A stretch of 64,000 bases of DNA from Paraburkholderia acidipaludis NBRC 101816 (GCF_000684975.1 NZ_BAXZ01000008.1:1-64000), one strand, 5' to 3'. Positions 44,013 through 53,480 are shown, counted from the first letter of the stretch. A program made the numbers and translations. The notes: generated by a model from the sequence alone, not told the origin.

Positions 44013-45242
44013 ATGATGAATCGTTCAGACGACACGACTCACCCAAGCCAGCGTACGCGAAGCAAACCGATGCCCCGCCGCAACGGCCGCTTCGCGCCTG
44101 CCGCGACCCTGTTCGTCGTCTTGTCGGCGATGCTGTTTGCGGCGCCGGGTGTGATGCCTGACGCGGCCCGCGCGGACACGCCCGACGGCGACGCCCCCTA
44201 CCATGTCGGCGAAGCGCAACGCGCGTTCGTTCCAACGGTCGCACGCAACTGGCGCGGCGCAAAGACCGAACGGCTCGTCGCGACGATCTGGTATCCCGTC
44301 GATCCCGGCCTGCCCGAAATGCCCCGGGGATTCGGGCCGCCGGACGACCCCATCTTTCGCGGGCATCCTGTCGCGCAGGCGACTGCGCCTTCGAATGCGC
44401 AGGCGCGCTATCCGCTGATCCTGCTCTCGCACGGCACGGGCGGCACGGCAACCGACGAGGACTGGCTTGCCGCCGCGCTCGCGGCACACGGCTACATCGT
44501 GGCGGGCGTCAATCACCCGGGCAACAACGCGCTCGAACCGCTCACGCGCGAGGGCTTCCTGCTGTGGTGGGAGCGCGCCACCGACGTGAGCGAAGCGCTC
44601 GACGGCCTGACTGCCGATCCGGTTTTCGGGCCGCGTATCGACACAGCCAGGATAGGCGCCCTCGGCTTCTCGCTAGGCGGTTACACGGTGCTGGAACTGG
44701 CCGGCGCCCGCACGCGTCTCGCGGCGTTCGAGGCTTTCTGCGGCTCGCCCGCGGCCGACGCGATCTGCACCCCGCCCGAAGCGAAACGGCAAGCGGGCGG
44801 CCCGAGCCTGAGCGCGCCGCCTACCCCCACCATGAAGGAGTCGATGGCACACGCCGGGGATTCGTATCGCGACCCGCGCGTCAAAGCCGTTTTCGCCATC
44901 GCGCCGGCCCTCGGCGAAGCCTTCGACGCCAGTTCGTTCGCCGACGTCGAGATTCCGGTGGCGTTGGCCGCCGGCGTCAACGACACGACCGCGCCGCCCG
45001 CCACCAACGTCCAGCGGATTGCGGGCTTCCTGCCACAGGCGAGCCTGCTGATGCTGCCGGGCGCATCGCACTACACGTTCATCGACGTTTGCCTGCCCGC
45101 CGGCGCGCAACGTCTGCCCTCCGTTTGCAAGGACGGCCCGGGGGTGAATCGTGAAGCGGTGCATGAAGCGACCGCCGCCCGCGTACTGACCTTCTTCGAC
45201 GCCGCGCTCGCAGCGCATCCGGCCAGCGTGGCGGCGAAGTGA
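44013..45242 (+). CDS. Secreted alpha/beta hydrolase (dienelactone hydrolase/PAF-acetylhydrolase-like)
   Basis: A 409-residue exported serine hydrolase. The signal is APAATLFVVLSAMLFAAPG with cleavage near ARA. Oxyanion/lid region LILLSHGTGGTATDEDWLA, nucleophile elbow GALGFSLGGYTVLELAG (G-x-S-x-G), Asp region AAGVNDTTAPP and catalytic His in LPGASHYTF are visible. The sequence around ARTRLAAFEAFCGSPAADAIC carries cysteines likely oxidised in the periplasm. The start could be ATG 44013 or 44016, with GAGGG before them. Substrate unknown, probably an ester or lipid. Confidence 0.85.
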   Translation: MMNRSDDTTHPSQRTRSKPMPRRNGRFAPAATLFVVLSAMLFAAPGVMPDAARADTPDGDAPYHVGEAQRAFVPTVARNWRGAKTERLVATIWYPVDPGLPEMPRGFGPPDDPIFRGHPVAQATAPSNAQARYPLILLSHGTGGTATDEDWLAAALAAHGYIVAGVNHPGNNALEPLTREGFLLWWERATDVSEALDGLTADPVFGPRIDTARIGALGFSLGGYTVLELAGARTRLAAFEAFCGSPAADAICTPPEAKRQAGGPSLSAPPTPTMKESMAHAGDSYRDPRVKAVFAIAPALGEAFDASSFADVEIPVALAAGVNDTTAPPATNVQRIAGFLPQASLLMLPGASHYTFIDVCLPAGAQRLPSVCKDGPGVNREAVHEATAARVLTFFDAALAAHPASVAAK

Positions 45243-45323
45243 AACCCCGGCAAAATTCCAATAGCACGATCGTTCTATTTTGTGTACGCTTTCGGGAATC
45301 GACTATTTTTGCGAGCGTGCGCC

Positions 45324-47174
45324 ATGTCGCTGATCTTTTCCCGCCGTGACCTGAATTTCCTGCTCTACGAATGGCTCGACGTCGAAAGCCTCACGCGCAT
45401 CCCGCGCTACGCGGACCACTCGCGCGAGACCTTCGACGCGGCGCTCGACACGTGCGAAAAGATCGCCACCGATCTGTTCGCCCCCCACAACAAGAAGAAC
45501 GACCAGCACGAACCGCACTTCGACGGCGAGACCGTCACGATCATCCCCGAGGTGAAAACCGCGCTGAAGGCGTTCTGCGAGGCGGGTCTGATGGCGGCCG
45601 GTCAGGACTACGAATATGGCGGCATGCAGTTGCCGCTCGTCGTCGAAAAAGCGGGCTTCGCGTGGTTCAAGGCGGCCAACGTGGGCACGAGCGCCTACCC
45701 GTTCCTCACGATCGGCAATGCCAATCTGCTGCTGGCGCACGGCAGCCAGAAGCAGATCGACACGTTCGTGCGGCCCGAACTCGAAGGCCGCTACTTCGGT
45801 ACCATGTGCCTATCCGAGCCGCAAGCGGGCTCCTCGCTCTCGGACATCGCCACACGCGCCGAATACGAGGGCGAAGCGCCGCTCGGCGCGCAATACCGGC
45901 TGCGCGGCAACAAGATGTGGATTTCGGGCGGCGAGCACGAGCTCTCGGAAAACATCGTGCATCTGGTGCTGGCGAAGATTCCCGGCCCGGACGGCAAGCT
46001 GATCCCCGGCGTAAAGGGCATCTCGCTCTTCGTCGTGCCGAAGTACCTCGTCAACGAGGACGGCTCGCGCGGCGAGCACAACGACGTCGTGCTCGCGGGC
46101 CTCAATCACAAGATGGGTTATCGCGGCACGACCAACTGCCTGCTGAATTTCGGCGAGGGCACGAAGTACACGCCGGGCGGCCATGCAGGCGCGATCGGCT
46201 ATCTCGTGGGCAAGCCGCACCAGGGCCTCGCCTGCATGTTCCATATGATGAACGAGGCGCGCGTGGGCGTGGGGCTCGGCGCGACGATGCTGGGCTACAC
46301 CGGCTACCTCCACGCGCTCGACTATGCGCGCAACCGTCCGCAGGGGCGGCCGCCCGGCGCCGGCGGCAAGGATCCGGCTTCGCCGCAGGTGAAGCTCATG
46401 GAGCACGCGGACGTGCGCCGCATGCTGCTGGCGCAGAAAAGCTATGTGGAAGGCGCGCTCGCGCTCAATCTCTACTGCGCCAAGCTCATCGACGAAGCGC
46501 AGGCAATTGCCGACGACGCCGAACGCGCACCGTACACGTTGCTGCTCGACCTGCTCACGCCGATCGCCAAGAGCTGGCCCTCGCAGTGGTGCCTTGCGGC
46601 CAACGACCTCGCGATCCAGGTCCACGGCGGCTACGGCTACACGCGCGAGTACAACGTCGAACAGTTCTACCGCGACAACCGCCTGAATCCGATCCACGAA
46701 GGCACGCACGGCATCCAGGGGCTCGACCTGCTCGGCCGCAAGGTGGTGATCGAAAACGGCGCGGCGTTGAAGTTGTTCGTGCAGCGCGTGCGGGCCACGC
46801 TCGACCGCGCTCAGTCGAGCGGCAATGCAACCCAGGCCGGGCATGCACGTGCGCTCGATGCCGCGCTGCACCGCCTCGTCGAGGTCACGCAGACGCTGTG
46901 GTCGGCGGGCGACGCCACGGTAACGCTCGCCAATGCTTCGGTGTACCTGGAAGCCTTCGGCCATGTGGCAATGGCATGGATCTGGCTCGAACAGGCACTG
47001 GCGGCGCATGCCGCGCTGACACAGACCGTCGCACAGGACGCGGACTTCTATCGCGGCAAGCTCGCCGCCGCTCAGTACTTCTTCGCGTGGGAGTTGCCGA
47101 AAACGGCGCCGCAATTCGATCTGCTAACGACACTCGACCGCACGACGCTGGACATGCAGGACGCGTGGTTCTAA
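45324..47174 (+). CDS. Acyl-CoA dehydrogenase (large, FadE/DmdC-like, with extra C-terminal domain)
   Basis: A 616-residue flavoprotein of the long acyl-CoA dehydrogenase group: LTIGNANLLLAHGSQKQ, FGTMCLSEPQAGSSLSD, MWISGGEHEL, QVHGGYGYTREYNVEQFYRD and the catalytic Glu in NPIHEGTHGIQ. The N-terminal SRRDLNFLLYEWLDVESL and the C-terminal helical extra domain are typical of enzymes annotated as 3-methylmercaptopropionyl-CoA dehydrogenase or general medium/long-chain acyl-CoA dehydrogenases. ATG 45324 chosen by family start. True substrate cannot be settled here. Confidence 0.93.
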   Translation: MSLIFSRRDLNFLLYEWLDVESLTRIPRYADHSRETFDAALDTCEKIATDLFAPHNKKNDQHEPHFDGETVTIIPEVKTALKAFCEAGLMAAGQDYEYGGMQLPLVVEKAGFAWFKAANVGTSAYPFLTIGNANLLLAHGSQKQIDTFVRPELEGRYFGTMCLSEPQAGSSLSDIATRAEYEGEAPLGAQYRLRGNKMWISGGEHELSENIVHLVLAKIPGPDGKLIPGVKGISLFVVPKYLVNEDGSRGEHNDVVLAGLNHKMGYRGTTNCLLNFGEGTKYTPGGHAGAIGYLVGKPHQGLACMFHMMNEARVGVGLGATMLGYTGYLHALDYARNRPQGRPPGAGGKDPASPQVKLMEHADVRRMLLAQKSYVEGALALNLYCAKLIDEAQAIADDAERAPYTLLLDLLTPIAKSWPSQWCLAANDLAIQVHGGYGYTREYNVEQFYRDNRLNPIHEGTHGIQGLDLLGRKVVIENGAALKLFVQRVRATLDRAQSSGNATQAGHARALDAALHRLVEVTQTLWSAGDATVTLANASVYLEAFGHVAMAWIWLEQALAAHAALTQTVAQDADFYRGKLAAAQYFFAWELPKTAPQFDLLTTLDRTTLDMQDAWF

Positions 47175-47205
47175 CGTCGTTGTCGTTGCATAGACAACCA
47201 GAACA

Positions 47206-47439
47206 TCAAAGGCTGTCGAGCAAAAAATAAACGCCGACGATCACGCCCATCGAAAACGCGGCACACCCGGCAGCACACGCAAAGTCCATGAGATTGCTGT
47301 GGTTCTGTCGAATGAAGCCGGTCGCGTCGCGGGCCGGCTTCGTGGCGGCCATTGCCGCGCCAACGAAATCGGTCGCCTTGATCCTGGTATCGAAGTAGTT
47401 CATGAGATTGGAAATTTGGAGCAGTAGATACGGGATCAC
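47206..47439 (-). CDS. Small membrane protein, 77 residues, second of a pair
   Basis: Starts at GTG 47439, preceded by GGAGAATCTCT. An N-terminal IPYLLLQISNLMNYF segment may lie along the membrane; the C-terminal CAAGCAAFSMGVIVGVYFLL is a clear transmembrane helix ending just before the stop. An internal ATG at 47403 is an alternative start. It lies 28 bp after the 51-codon gene. Family and function not recognised. Confidence 0.6.
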   Translation of the reverse strand: MIPYLLLQISNLMNYFDTRIKATDFVGAAMAATKPARDATGFIRQNHSNLMDFACAAGCAAFSMGVIVGVYFLLDSL

Positions 47440-47467
47440 AGAGATTCTCCGGTCCGGTCAAAAGGCG

Positions 47468-47623
47468 TTACTGGCCGTTGCACGCCACGAAGTAGCCGAT
47501 CAGGAAGGGCAGGAAGAGCAGCGTGCCGCAAAGCAGCGCGGCGGCCTGAACCAGGCGGTCGTTGGATCGCACGGCAGCGCGACGACGCAGAAGCAACGTA
47601 TCAAGCAGCAAATTCGGGCTCAT
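47468..47623 (-). CDS. Small membrane protein, 51 residues, first of a pair
   Basis: Minus-strand translation from ATG 47623 gives MSPNLLLDTLLLRRRAAVRS, then NDRLVQAAAL, and a single strongly hydrophobic helix LLCGTLLFLPFLIGYFVAC ending in NGQ. GGAG lies seven bases before the ATG and third positions are G/C-biased. With the following 77-codon gene it forms a two-gene unit. Both proteins have a short amphipathic start and a C-terminal membrane helix. Function unknown. Confidence 0.6.
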   Translation of the reverse strand: MSPNLLLDTLLLRRRAAVRSNDRLVQAAALLCGTLLFLPFLIGYFVACNGQ

Positions 47624-47959
47624 GGCTTTTCTCCGGCAAGGTTGTTTTCAAGGCGGATGTCAGAATAGGCTTACGCCCACACCAGAAACACCGAACTAGT
47701 CCTATAGTGAATGGACTGCGGCGGCCTGCCGCACTCGCCCCAACTGCTGCGACGAAGCCGCGCCAAATATCTCGATAAAGTCTGATGTCGGCAGCAGGCC
47801 TGGCTGGCTATCCTGATCTCTGTCTCGTATTAACCGTGTCCGTCGAATGCTTCCTCTGCATTCGGCCATTCTGAGTTGCAGATCTCTCGGACAGAGCATG
47901 TGTCCGCACCCGCATACGAGCCCCGCAGCGACCCATTGCTTTAACCGCGAGATCCTGAC
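47624..47959. other. Gene-free 336-bp region
   Basis: Divergent promoter space for the small membrane-protein pair (minus) and the M23 peptidase gene (plus). No supported coding frame, hairpin or family motif was found in it. Confidence 0.4.
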
Positions 47960-49330
47960 GTGATTTGCTCGAATTCATCCCTTGCCTGGCGGCAGCCGAT
48001 TGCCGCCGCGACCGATCGTTCCCTCATCATCAAGCGCAAGAAAATCCTTGGCGTTATTGCTTTGGCGACCCTGTGCATCGCTGTGACGGGCGCTCCTCGC
48101 GCCGCATCGGCCGCGGCTGCATTCGACGCGTTCAGTCATACGGGCCGGCCCCGCCTCGTCGCGCGAGGCGCGTTGCCGGTCGCGCGGTCCGCCGATTTCG
48201 TCGAGAACGCCTGGTCGTCGGCACCAGTCAGCGGCGGTGTCTGCACCGGACCGTTCGCCGGCTTGTCCGATGGCAGGCCGGAATTCGGGCCTGCCGCTTC
48301 GATCACGTCAGGCAGGATGACGATACCGCCGAACGAGCGCACCGCCGATGCGCTTTGCTCGGTGCTGGAATCGATGCGCCTGCTCGCGAACCGAGGTCTT
48401 TCCAGCAATGGGCATCAATGGTCCGGCCGGGTGACGCCGCTGGGCGGCGCGAGCGCGTTCACGCAAACAGCGAAAGCGACCACGCCCGGCGATGCCATGA
48501 GTTCTGGAGTGCTTATCAAAGCCGGGCAGGCGGGTACCGTTGCGGTTGACTCGACGCTACGCGAGTCGCTCGCGCAAGCCGGCTTTTCCGCCGAAGTCAT
48601 TGCGCAGATCGGCCGGATTTTCGGCCATCGCGTGGACGTCGACGCCCGTGCGCAGGTGGGCGACAGGTACAGGATCGTGATGGACACGGCGGACGGCTCG
48701 GCGGAACCGCGCATCGAAGCCATCGAAGTGAGGATCCAGGGGCAGACGTACAACGCGTTGTGGTTTGCCGCGCCGGCTGCAACTCACGGCGCGTACTACA
48801 CGCCCGAGGGCGCGCCGCTCACCGAAAGCCGGTTCGCGATGCCGCTTGACTATCGCCGCATCAGCTCGCCGTTCGGCATGCGCGAGCATCCTGTGTATGG
48901 CGAACTGCGCTTTCATAAGGGTGTCGATCTGACCGCCCCCGTTGGCACGCCAATCTACGCGGCCGCAGCAGGCACCGTCGAGATGGCGACCGACCGCCGG
49001 GGTTATGGCAAACATATCGTGCTGCACCACGCCGAAGGCTATTCGACCTGCTACGGGCATCTATCGGCGTACGCAAGCGCGCTCAAACCCGGACAACGCG
49101 TCGAGCAAGGCCAACTGATCGGCTACGTCGGTCGCACGGGAACGACAACCGGCCCGCATCTGCACTTCGAAACACGCATCAACGACCGGCCGGTCGACCC
49201 GCTGACGCTGACGTCGCCCGAATTCGTCGCGCCCCTGTCGGGTTTTGCGCGGCAAGCATTCGACTCTCGCGTCGGAACCGCGCGCATGAGTCTCGCGATG
49301 CTCGCTGCCGACCAGGCGCCCCGATGGTGA
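47960..49330 (+). CDS. M23 (LytM) peptidoglycan metallopeptidase
   Basis: A 456-residue exported endopeptidase acting on peptidoglycan cross-links. N-terminal signal: IIKRKKILGVIALATLCIAV, cleavage near ASA. A middle region (about residues 180-270) resembles the OapA/LysM-like insert of MepM (VIAQIGRIFGHRVDVDARAQ). The C-terminal LytM domain has ISSPFGMREHPV, LRFHKGVDLTAPVGTPI (H-x3-D zinc ligands), YGHLSAYA and TTGPHLHFETRINDRPVDP (HxH). The start is GTG 47960, since an in-frame stop lies just upstream at 47942. No clear ribosome site. Confidence 0.9.
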   Translation: MICSNSSLAWRQPIAAATDRSLIIKRKKILGVIALATLCIAVTGAPRAASAAAAFDAFSHTGRPRLVARGALPVARSADFVENAWSSAPVSGGVCTGPFAGLSDGRPEFGPAASITSGRMTIPPNERTADALCSVLESMRLLANRGLSSNGHQWSGRVTPLGGASAFTQTAKATTPGDAMSSGVLIKAGQAGTVAVDSTLRESLAQAGFSAEVIAQIGRIFGHRVDVDARAQVGDRYRIVMDTADGSAEPRIEAIEVRIQGQTYNALWFAAPAATHGAYYTPEGAPLTESRFAMPLDYRRISSPFGMREHPVYGELRFHKGVDLTAPVGTPIYAAAAGTVEMATDRRGYGKHIVLHHAEGYSTCYGHLSAYASALKPGQRVEQGQLIGYVGRTGTTTGPHLHFETRINDRPVDPLTLTSPEFVAPLSGFARQAFDSRVGTARMSLAMLAADQAPRW

Positions 49331-49381
49331 GGCGGCCAGCGATAGAATGAGGATCGCTCCACCTACTCTGACTCGCACCGC

Positions 49382-49780
49382 ATGCAACTGCTCGACCACG
49401 TATCGATCGGCGTGCCCGATCTCGACGCCGCCCGGCCGTTCTACGACGCCATCATGAGCGCACTGGGCGCAGCCAAGGTCTATGACCGCCCCCAGGCCCT
49501 GGGCTATGGCGAACGCTGCTCGCAGGACGACACGGCGTCCACGTGTCTTGCCGTCTATCTCGACGCCAGCGCCATCGGCACGAACAAGCGGCACTGGTGC
49601 TTCAAGGCCGCGACGCGCGTCCAGGTGGATGCGTTCTTCGCAGCGGGACTCGCGAACGGCGGCCGCTCCGACGGCGAGCCTGGGCTACGCCCGCATTATC
49701 ACGCCGCTTATTACGCGGCTTTCCTGTTCGACCCCGCGGGCAACCGCGTCGAGGCGGTGTGCCACGCCGCCGCGCGCTGA
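49382..49780 (+). CDS. VOC family protein (glyoxalase-like)
   Basis: A 132-residue single VOC-fold protein: MQLLDHVSIGVPDLDAARPF at the start, VDAFFAAGLANGGRSDGEPG and HYHAAYYAAFLFDPAGNRVE at the end, giving metal ligands His and Glu. Such proteins act as lyases, dioxygenases or resistance proteins; no specific activity can be assigned. It starts 49 bp after the M23 gene. Confidence 0.9.
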   Translation: MQLLDHVSIGVPDLDAARPFYDAIMSALGAAKVYDRPQALGYGERCSQDDTASTCLAVYLDASAIGTNKRHWCFKAATRVQVDAFFAAGLANGGRSDGEPGLRPHYHAAYYAAFLFDPAGNRVEAVCHAAAR

Positions 49781-49845
49781 CGCACGAGCGCAGCCGCCGC
49801 CGGCTCCGGCGCGCCGCGCAATCGGGATCGCTCGCGAAAAAGCGC

Positions 49846-50001
49846 TCACGAGCCGAAGAACGGCTGGCAGAAGTCCGGCGGCCCGACGCAATCTCCCGGA
49901 CCGTTCGGCTGCGGATTCAGGCTCGCGCATCCGGACATGGCGGCCACTGCCGCGACGCAGACTGCCGCGCGCAAGACATAAGTGACGATACGTGATTTCA
50001 T
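49846..50001 (-). CDS. 51-residue lipoprotein
   Basis: MKSRIVTYVLRAAVCVAAVA leads to lipobox MSGC and a 28-residue mature peptide with three cysteines in total (ASLNPQPNGPGDCVGPPDFC, then QPFFGS). Codon use fits the neighbours. Such tiny lipoproteins are common in Burkholderiaceae; function unknown. It lies downstream of the DUF4148 gene in the same direction. Confidence 0.65.
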   Translation of the reverse strand: MKSRIVTYVLRAAVCVAAVAAMSGCASLNPQPNGPGDCVGPPDFCQPFFGS

Positions 50002-50085
50002 GAGATCGAATCTCGGTTGAGCGGCCGCAATACGGTTCCGTTGCAACACGCGGCCGCCTCGCCACAACGGATGCAAACATCGCGC

Positions 50086-50325
50086 TCAGTGGTGCGCGTA
50101 GATCGTCCTGTTGAGCATCTGAAGCTGCCCGTCGCGCTCGGCCTGCACGAGCTGCCGGTACACCTGCGCGCGCGTCAGCGGGCCGCCGCTCGTCACGGTG
50201 GCCGCAGCCCGCGGCGCCGTGCCGGTCTGCCCGGCGGCCGGTGTGCCGGACACGCCCTGCGCCTGCGCGAGGGCGGACATCGACAACATCAGCGCAGCGC
50301 ATACCCCATTCCAGCGTGTTTTCAT
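50086..50325 (-). CDS. DUF4148 family secreted protein
   Basis: A 79-residue exported protein with signal NGVCAALMLSMSALAQAQG and the DUF4148 hallmark GGPLTRAQVYRQLVQAERDG near the C-terminus. A Burkholderia-lineage family, often present in many copies and stress- or copper-responsive; its role is unknown. GAGGAGAGTGAA precedes the ATG. Confidence 0.88.
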   Translation of the reverse strand: MKTRWNGVCAALMLSMSALAQAQGVSGTPAAGQTGTAPRAAATVTSGGPLTRAQVYRQLVQAERDGQLQMLNRTIYAHH

Positions 50326-50561
50326 TTCACTCTCCTCTACGGCCAGCCGGCCGCTCCGTGGCTCAATCCGTCGGCCTTGCGGCGCCGGCCGAATCGCGTT
50401 GCATCTCGTGAGGCAAGGATAGAGGGGCGCACTTCGCGCGAAATCCGCAGCAAAATGAAGAAATGTTTAATGGCGCGCAACCAGGCGCCGGGGGACGGTC
50501 GGGCCGTTCGACCGATGGGGGGAAAAGCGGCTCCGCGGATCGGGCGTGCCGGCGCCTTCGC

Positions 50562-51428
50562 CTACTTCGAATTCCTTATGATTTCGCGCGGCGTCAGTCC
50601 CAGAAGACGATTCATCCAGTGCGCCATATGGCTCTGATGCGCGAACCCCGCCTCCAGGGCGATCTGGCTCACGCTCAATTCGCCTTCGACCAGAAGCGCT
50701 CGCGCGCGCTCGACGCGACGGCGCACGATGTACTGATGCACCGGCAAACCCACCGTTTCGCGAAAGAGCACCTTGAAATGCGGCACGCTCATGTCCACGA
50801 GCGCCGCAAGCTCGTCGAGCATGAGCCGCTGATCGAGGCAGGCCTCGATGTAATCGGTTACACGCGCCGCCGCGCGCGGGCCGAGCGTGGAGCGGCGGCC
50901 ACCGGGTAGCGGTGCGCCGTCGAGCAGTCGCACCACCATTGCCGTGCCTATGCTCTGCGCGAAAAGCGGGTCCGAGACTTCGCCCGCTTCGAGTTCGGCC
51001 TGCAACGTCCAGGCAAGATATTGCAGACGGGAATCCCGCAGTTGCAAGCGCGGCCGGATCTGCCTGCCGGCGCGGCGGCCGTCCAGTTGCTCCGCGATCG
51101 TGCGGACAAAAGATTCCTCGAACCAGATGCGCAGAATGGTGCAGTCCGCATCGTCGGTCCAGACGCCCTCGAGGCCGGCCGGCACGACGTCGGCATCGCC
51201 ATGCGCCTGCAGGCGCGCGACATGCCGGCCGTCGCATACGCAGTTGGCCCGCACGGGGGAGCCCACATGGACCCCGATCCGGTGATGATCCGCCGCGGGA
51301 ATGCGATGCTGCCCCGCCGAAATGGCCAGCAGTTCGGCGCCGAATCCCTGCCAGCCCAGCCTGGCGCTGGAACGCAGGCTGGCGCGAGCGCTCGCTTCCC
51401 GGTTCGAATCTGCCGTCCGTGCGTCCAT
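50562..51428 (-). CDS. AraC-family transcriptional regulator
   Basis: A 288-residue regulator with a variable N-terminal half and an AraC/XylS DNA-binding domain at about residues 185-285: LMLDELAALVDMSVPHFKVL, then VERARALLVEGELSVSQIAL with EAGFAHQSHMAHWMNRLLG and TPREIIRN. It is divergent from the NmrA-like gene at 51636 and may control it. ATG 51428 is chosen; an upstream in-frame ATG at 51449 exists. Confidence 0.9.
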   Translation of the reverse strand: MDARTADSNREASARASLRSSARLGWQGFGAELLAISAGQHRIPAADHHRIGVHVGSPVRANCVCDGRHVARLQAHGDADVVPAGLEGVWTDDADCTILRIWFEESFVRTIAEQLDGRRAGRQIRPRLQLRDSRLQYLAWTLQAELEAGEVSDPLFAQSIGTAMVVRLLDGAPLPGGRRSTLGPRAAARVTDYIEACLDQRLMLDELAALVDMSVPHFKVLFRETVGLPVHQYIVRRRVERARALLVEGELSVSQIALEAGFAHQSHMAHWMNRLLGLTPREIIRNSK

Positions 51429-51635
51429 GCTGTCTCCGGTCCCGTGCAAAGCCGTCGGCTACGGTGCCGCCGCGCCTTCAGCCAGTCTAATGATCCCTGG
51501 CGGCCGCCGCAACGAAACGCAAAGGCGCCGCGCGTCGCGCGCCATCCTTTCCTGCACGATTCCATCCGTTCCTGCGCGCCCCGCCGATCTCGCCCCTCTA
51601 TGATCGACTCACACCCTGTCAGCAAGGATCGAATC

Positions 51636-52529
51636 ATGTTCGTCATCTTCGGAGCATCGGGCCGCGCGGGATACGCGAGTGCGAGCGCATTGCGCAAGGC
51701 CGGGCGGCGCGTGCGCGCCGTCGTGCGCGGCGCCCATCAAGGCGAGCGTCTCGCTGCGCTGGGCTGCGAAATCGCTCTCGCCGACCTGAGAGACACGAAG
51801 TCGGTGGCAGCGGCGCTGGAGGGCGCCGGCGCCGTGCAGATGCTCTGCCCCGTGCCGGAAGGCGATACGCAGCCCGAAACGACGATGCGCCAGATGATCG
51901 ACGCCGCAGCCAGTGCACTGCGCACCAACCCGCCTCCGGTCGTTCTCGCCATCTCCGACTATGGTGCGGAACTGCCCTTGAACACCGGCATCACGGGCCT
52001 TTATCACTATCTCGAACATCGGCTGACGCACGTCGCACCGCACCTGACCCTGCTTCGTTCAGCAGAACATATGCAGAACTGGGCGAGGATTTTGCCGCCC
52101 GCGCTGGCGTCCGGCGTCCTGCCGAGCCTGCATCATCCGCTCACCCAGCCGATCCCGACCGTTTCGGCCGAGGACGTGGGCACAGTCGCGGCCGAATTGC
52201 TGCTCGACGCGCCACGCGCCAAACCCCTCCGCATCGTGAGCATCGAGGGACCGCGCCGCGTCAGCGTGAACGAAATCGCAGCAACGCTAGGCGAACTCAG
52301 CGGACGGCCGATCCGGGCACAAACGCTGCCGCGCGACGCGTGGACACCCACGCTGCTGCGCGCAGGACTCAGCGAAAATCACGCGCGCCTCATTACCGAC
52401 CTTTACGACGTCTACAACACGGGCAAGATCGACGTGGAAAGCGATCGCAGCGAGCGCCGCTTTGGCAAGACGGAATTACGCACCGTGTTCGCTTCGCTCC
52501 TGTCCAGACTGCCGAGTGCGTTGTCGTAG
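51636..52529 (+). CDS. NmrA-like NAD(P)-binding protein
   Basis: A 297-residue atypical short-chain dehydrogenase. FVIFGASGRAGYASASALRK is the Rossmann nucleotide site; LADLRDTKSVAAALEGAGAV and TVSAEDVGTVAAELLLD are typical of the NmrA/quinone-oxidoreductase-2 group. AAGGATCGAATC lies before ATG 51636; ATG 51600 is an alternative 12 codons earlier. May be a redox sensor or a reductase. Divergent from the AraC gene. Confidence 0.9.
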   Translation: MFVIFGASGRAGYASASALRKAGRRVRAVVRGAHQGERLAALGCEIALADLRDTKSVAAALEGAGAVQMLCPVPEGDTQPETTMRQMIDAAASALRTNPPPVVLAISDYGAELPLNTGITGLYHYLEHRLTHVAPHLTLLRSAEHMQNWARILPPALASGVLPSLHHPLTQPIPTVSAEDVGTVAAELLLDAPRAKPLRIVSIEGPRRVSVNEIAATLGELSGRPIRAQTLPRDAWTPTLLRAGLSENHARLITDLYDVYNTGKIDVESDRSERRFGKTELRTVFASLLSRLPSALS

Positions 52530-52579
52530 CGTTCGTTCGCACGACCCAGGCCGCGCCGCCCCTCCTACCCTCCCCTTTG

Positions 52580-52607
52580 CGCGCAGACGTTCTACAACGT
52601 CTGCGCG
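52580..52607 (+). terminator. Hairpin after the NmrA-like gene
   Basis: CGCGCAGACGTT, loop CTAC, AACGTCTGCGCG is a perfect 12-bp stem 50 bp after the stop. No good T run follows, so it is a probable but not classical terminator. Confidence 0.6.
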
Positions 52608-52637
52608 TTCACGCGACTATCGGCAAGTCGGCCGATT

Positions 52638-52646
52638 TGTTATAAT
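52638..52646 (+). promoter_or_regulatory. Extended -10 promoter of the DeoR-type gene
   Basis: TGTTATAAT gives a consensus TATAAT (52641-52646) with the TGn extension. No good -35 hexamer is found at 16-18 bp. Transcription from about 52653 would leave a leader of about 100 bases before the regulator gene at 52752. Confidence 0.55.
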
Positions 52647-52751
52647 TCGATCAAGCGTCCGAAACAAATCTAACGCCGCACGAAACTGCGACGGAACAGC
52701 AACGAAACTGCGGCAAAGCCGTCCGAGGCGGGCGCCGCGTTCCACCTCCAC

Positions 52752-53480
52752 ATGGCCAAAACGAACCGGCTGCAAGCGCTTGCCGACGCGCTCGCCAAAC
52801 ACAACGTCATGCATCTGCGCGATGCGGCTTCGTTGCTTGGCGTCTCCGAAATGACGGTGCGGCGCGATATTGCCGCCAATCCCGAGCGATTCACTTACCT
52901 CGGCGGCTACATCGTGAGCGCGGCAGACGTGCCCAATGCCGTCGGTTACTCGCTGGAGTCGGAGAAGGACCATTTCGCGCCGGCCAAGGCGCAAGCCTCG
53001 GCACATGCGGCACGGCTCATTGCCGAAAACGACACCATCTTCATCGATTGCGGCACCACGATGGCCGCGCTCACGCGCCTCATTCCCTCGCATCTGCAGA
53101 TCACGGCCGTGTGCTACTCGCTGAACGTTGCGGAAGTGCTGCGCCGCATGCATAACGTGCGCATGATTCTGCTGGGCGGGGTCTATGTGCCGTCGTCGGA
53201 TTCGTTTTCCGGCGAGGAAAGTCTCGAGATGTTGCGCCGCATGGGCATCAACAAGGCGTTCATTTCGGCGGGTGGCCTGGATGTCACGCGCGGCGTGACG
53301 TGCTGGAATTTTCACGAAGTGGCGATCAAGCAGGCCGCCATGGCGAGCGCCGTCCAGCGCCATCTGGTCGTCGACACGAGCAAGTACGGCGTGGTGAAGG
53401 CCTGGCGCTTTTCGCAGATGAACGACTTCGACTCCATCATCACCGAAAAAGGCGAAGAGCCGCGCAAGCGTAGCGCCTGA
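52752..53480 (+). CDS. DeoR/GlpR-family transcriptional regulator
   Basis: A 242-residue repressor-type regulator. N-terminal DeoR helix-turn-helix: MHLRDAASLLGVSEMTVRRD; the C-terminal sugar-phosphate-binding (DeoRC) domain has TIFIDCGTTMAALTRLIP, MILLGGVYVPSSDSFSGEES, AFISAGGLDVTRGVTCWNF and VVDTSKYGVVKAW. Such proteins are released from DNA by phosphorylated sugars. It converges on the sugar transport and catabolism operon and is the likely controller; deoxyribose-5-phosphate would be the logical inducer (inference). Confidence 0.93.
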   Translation: MAKTNRLQALADALAKHNVMHLRDAASLLGVSEMTVRRDIAANPERFTYLGGYIVSAADVPNAVGYSLESEKDHFAPAKAQASAHAARLIAENDTIFIDCGTTMAALTRLIPSHLQITAVCYSLNVAEVLRRMHNVRMILLGGVYVPSSDSFSGEESLEMLRRMGINKAFISAGGLDVTRGVTCWNFHEVAIKQAAMASAVQRHLVVDTSKYGVVKAWRFSQMNDFDSIITEKGEEPRKRSA

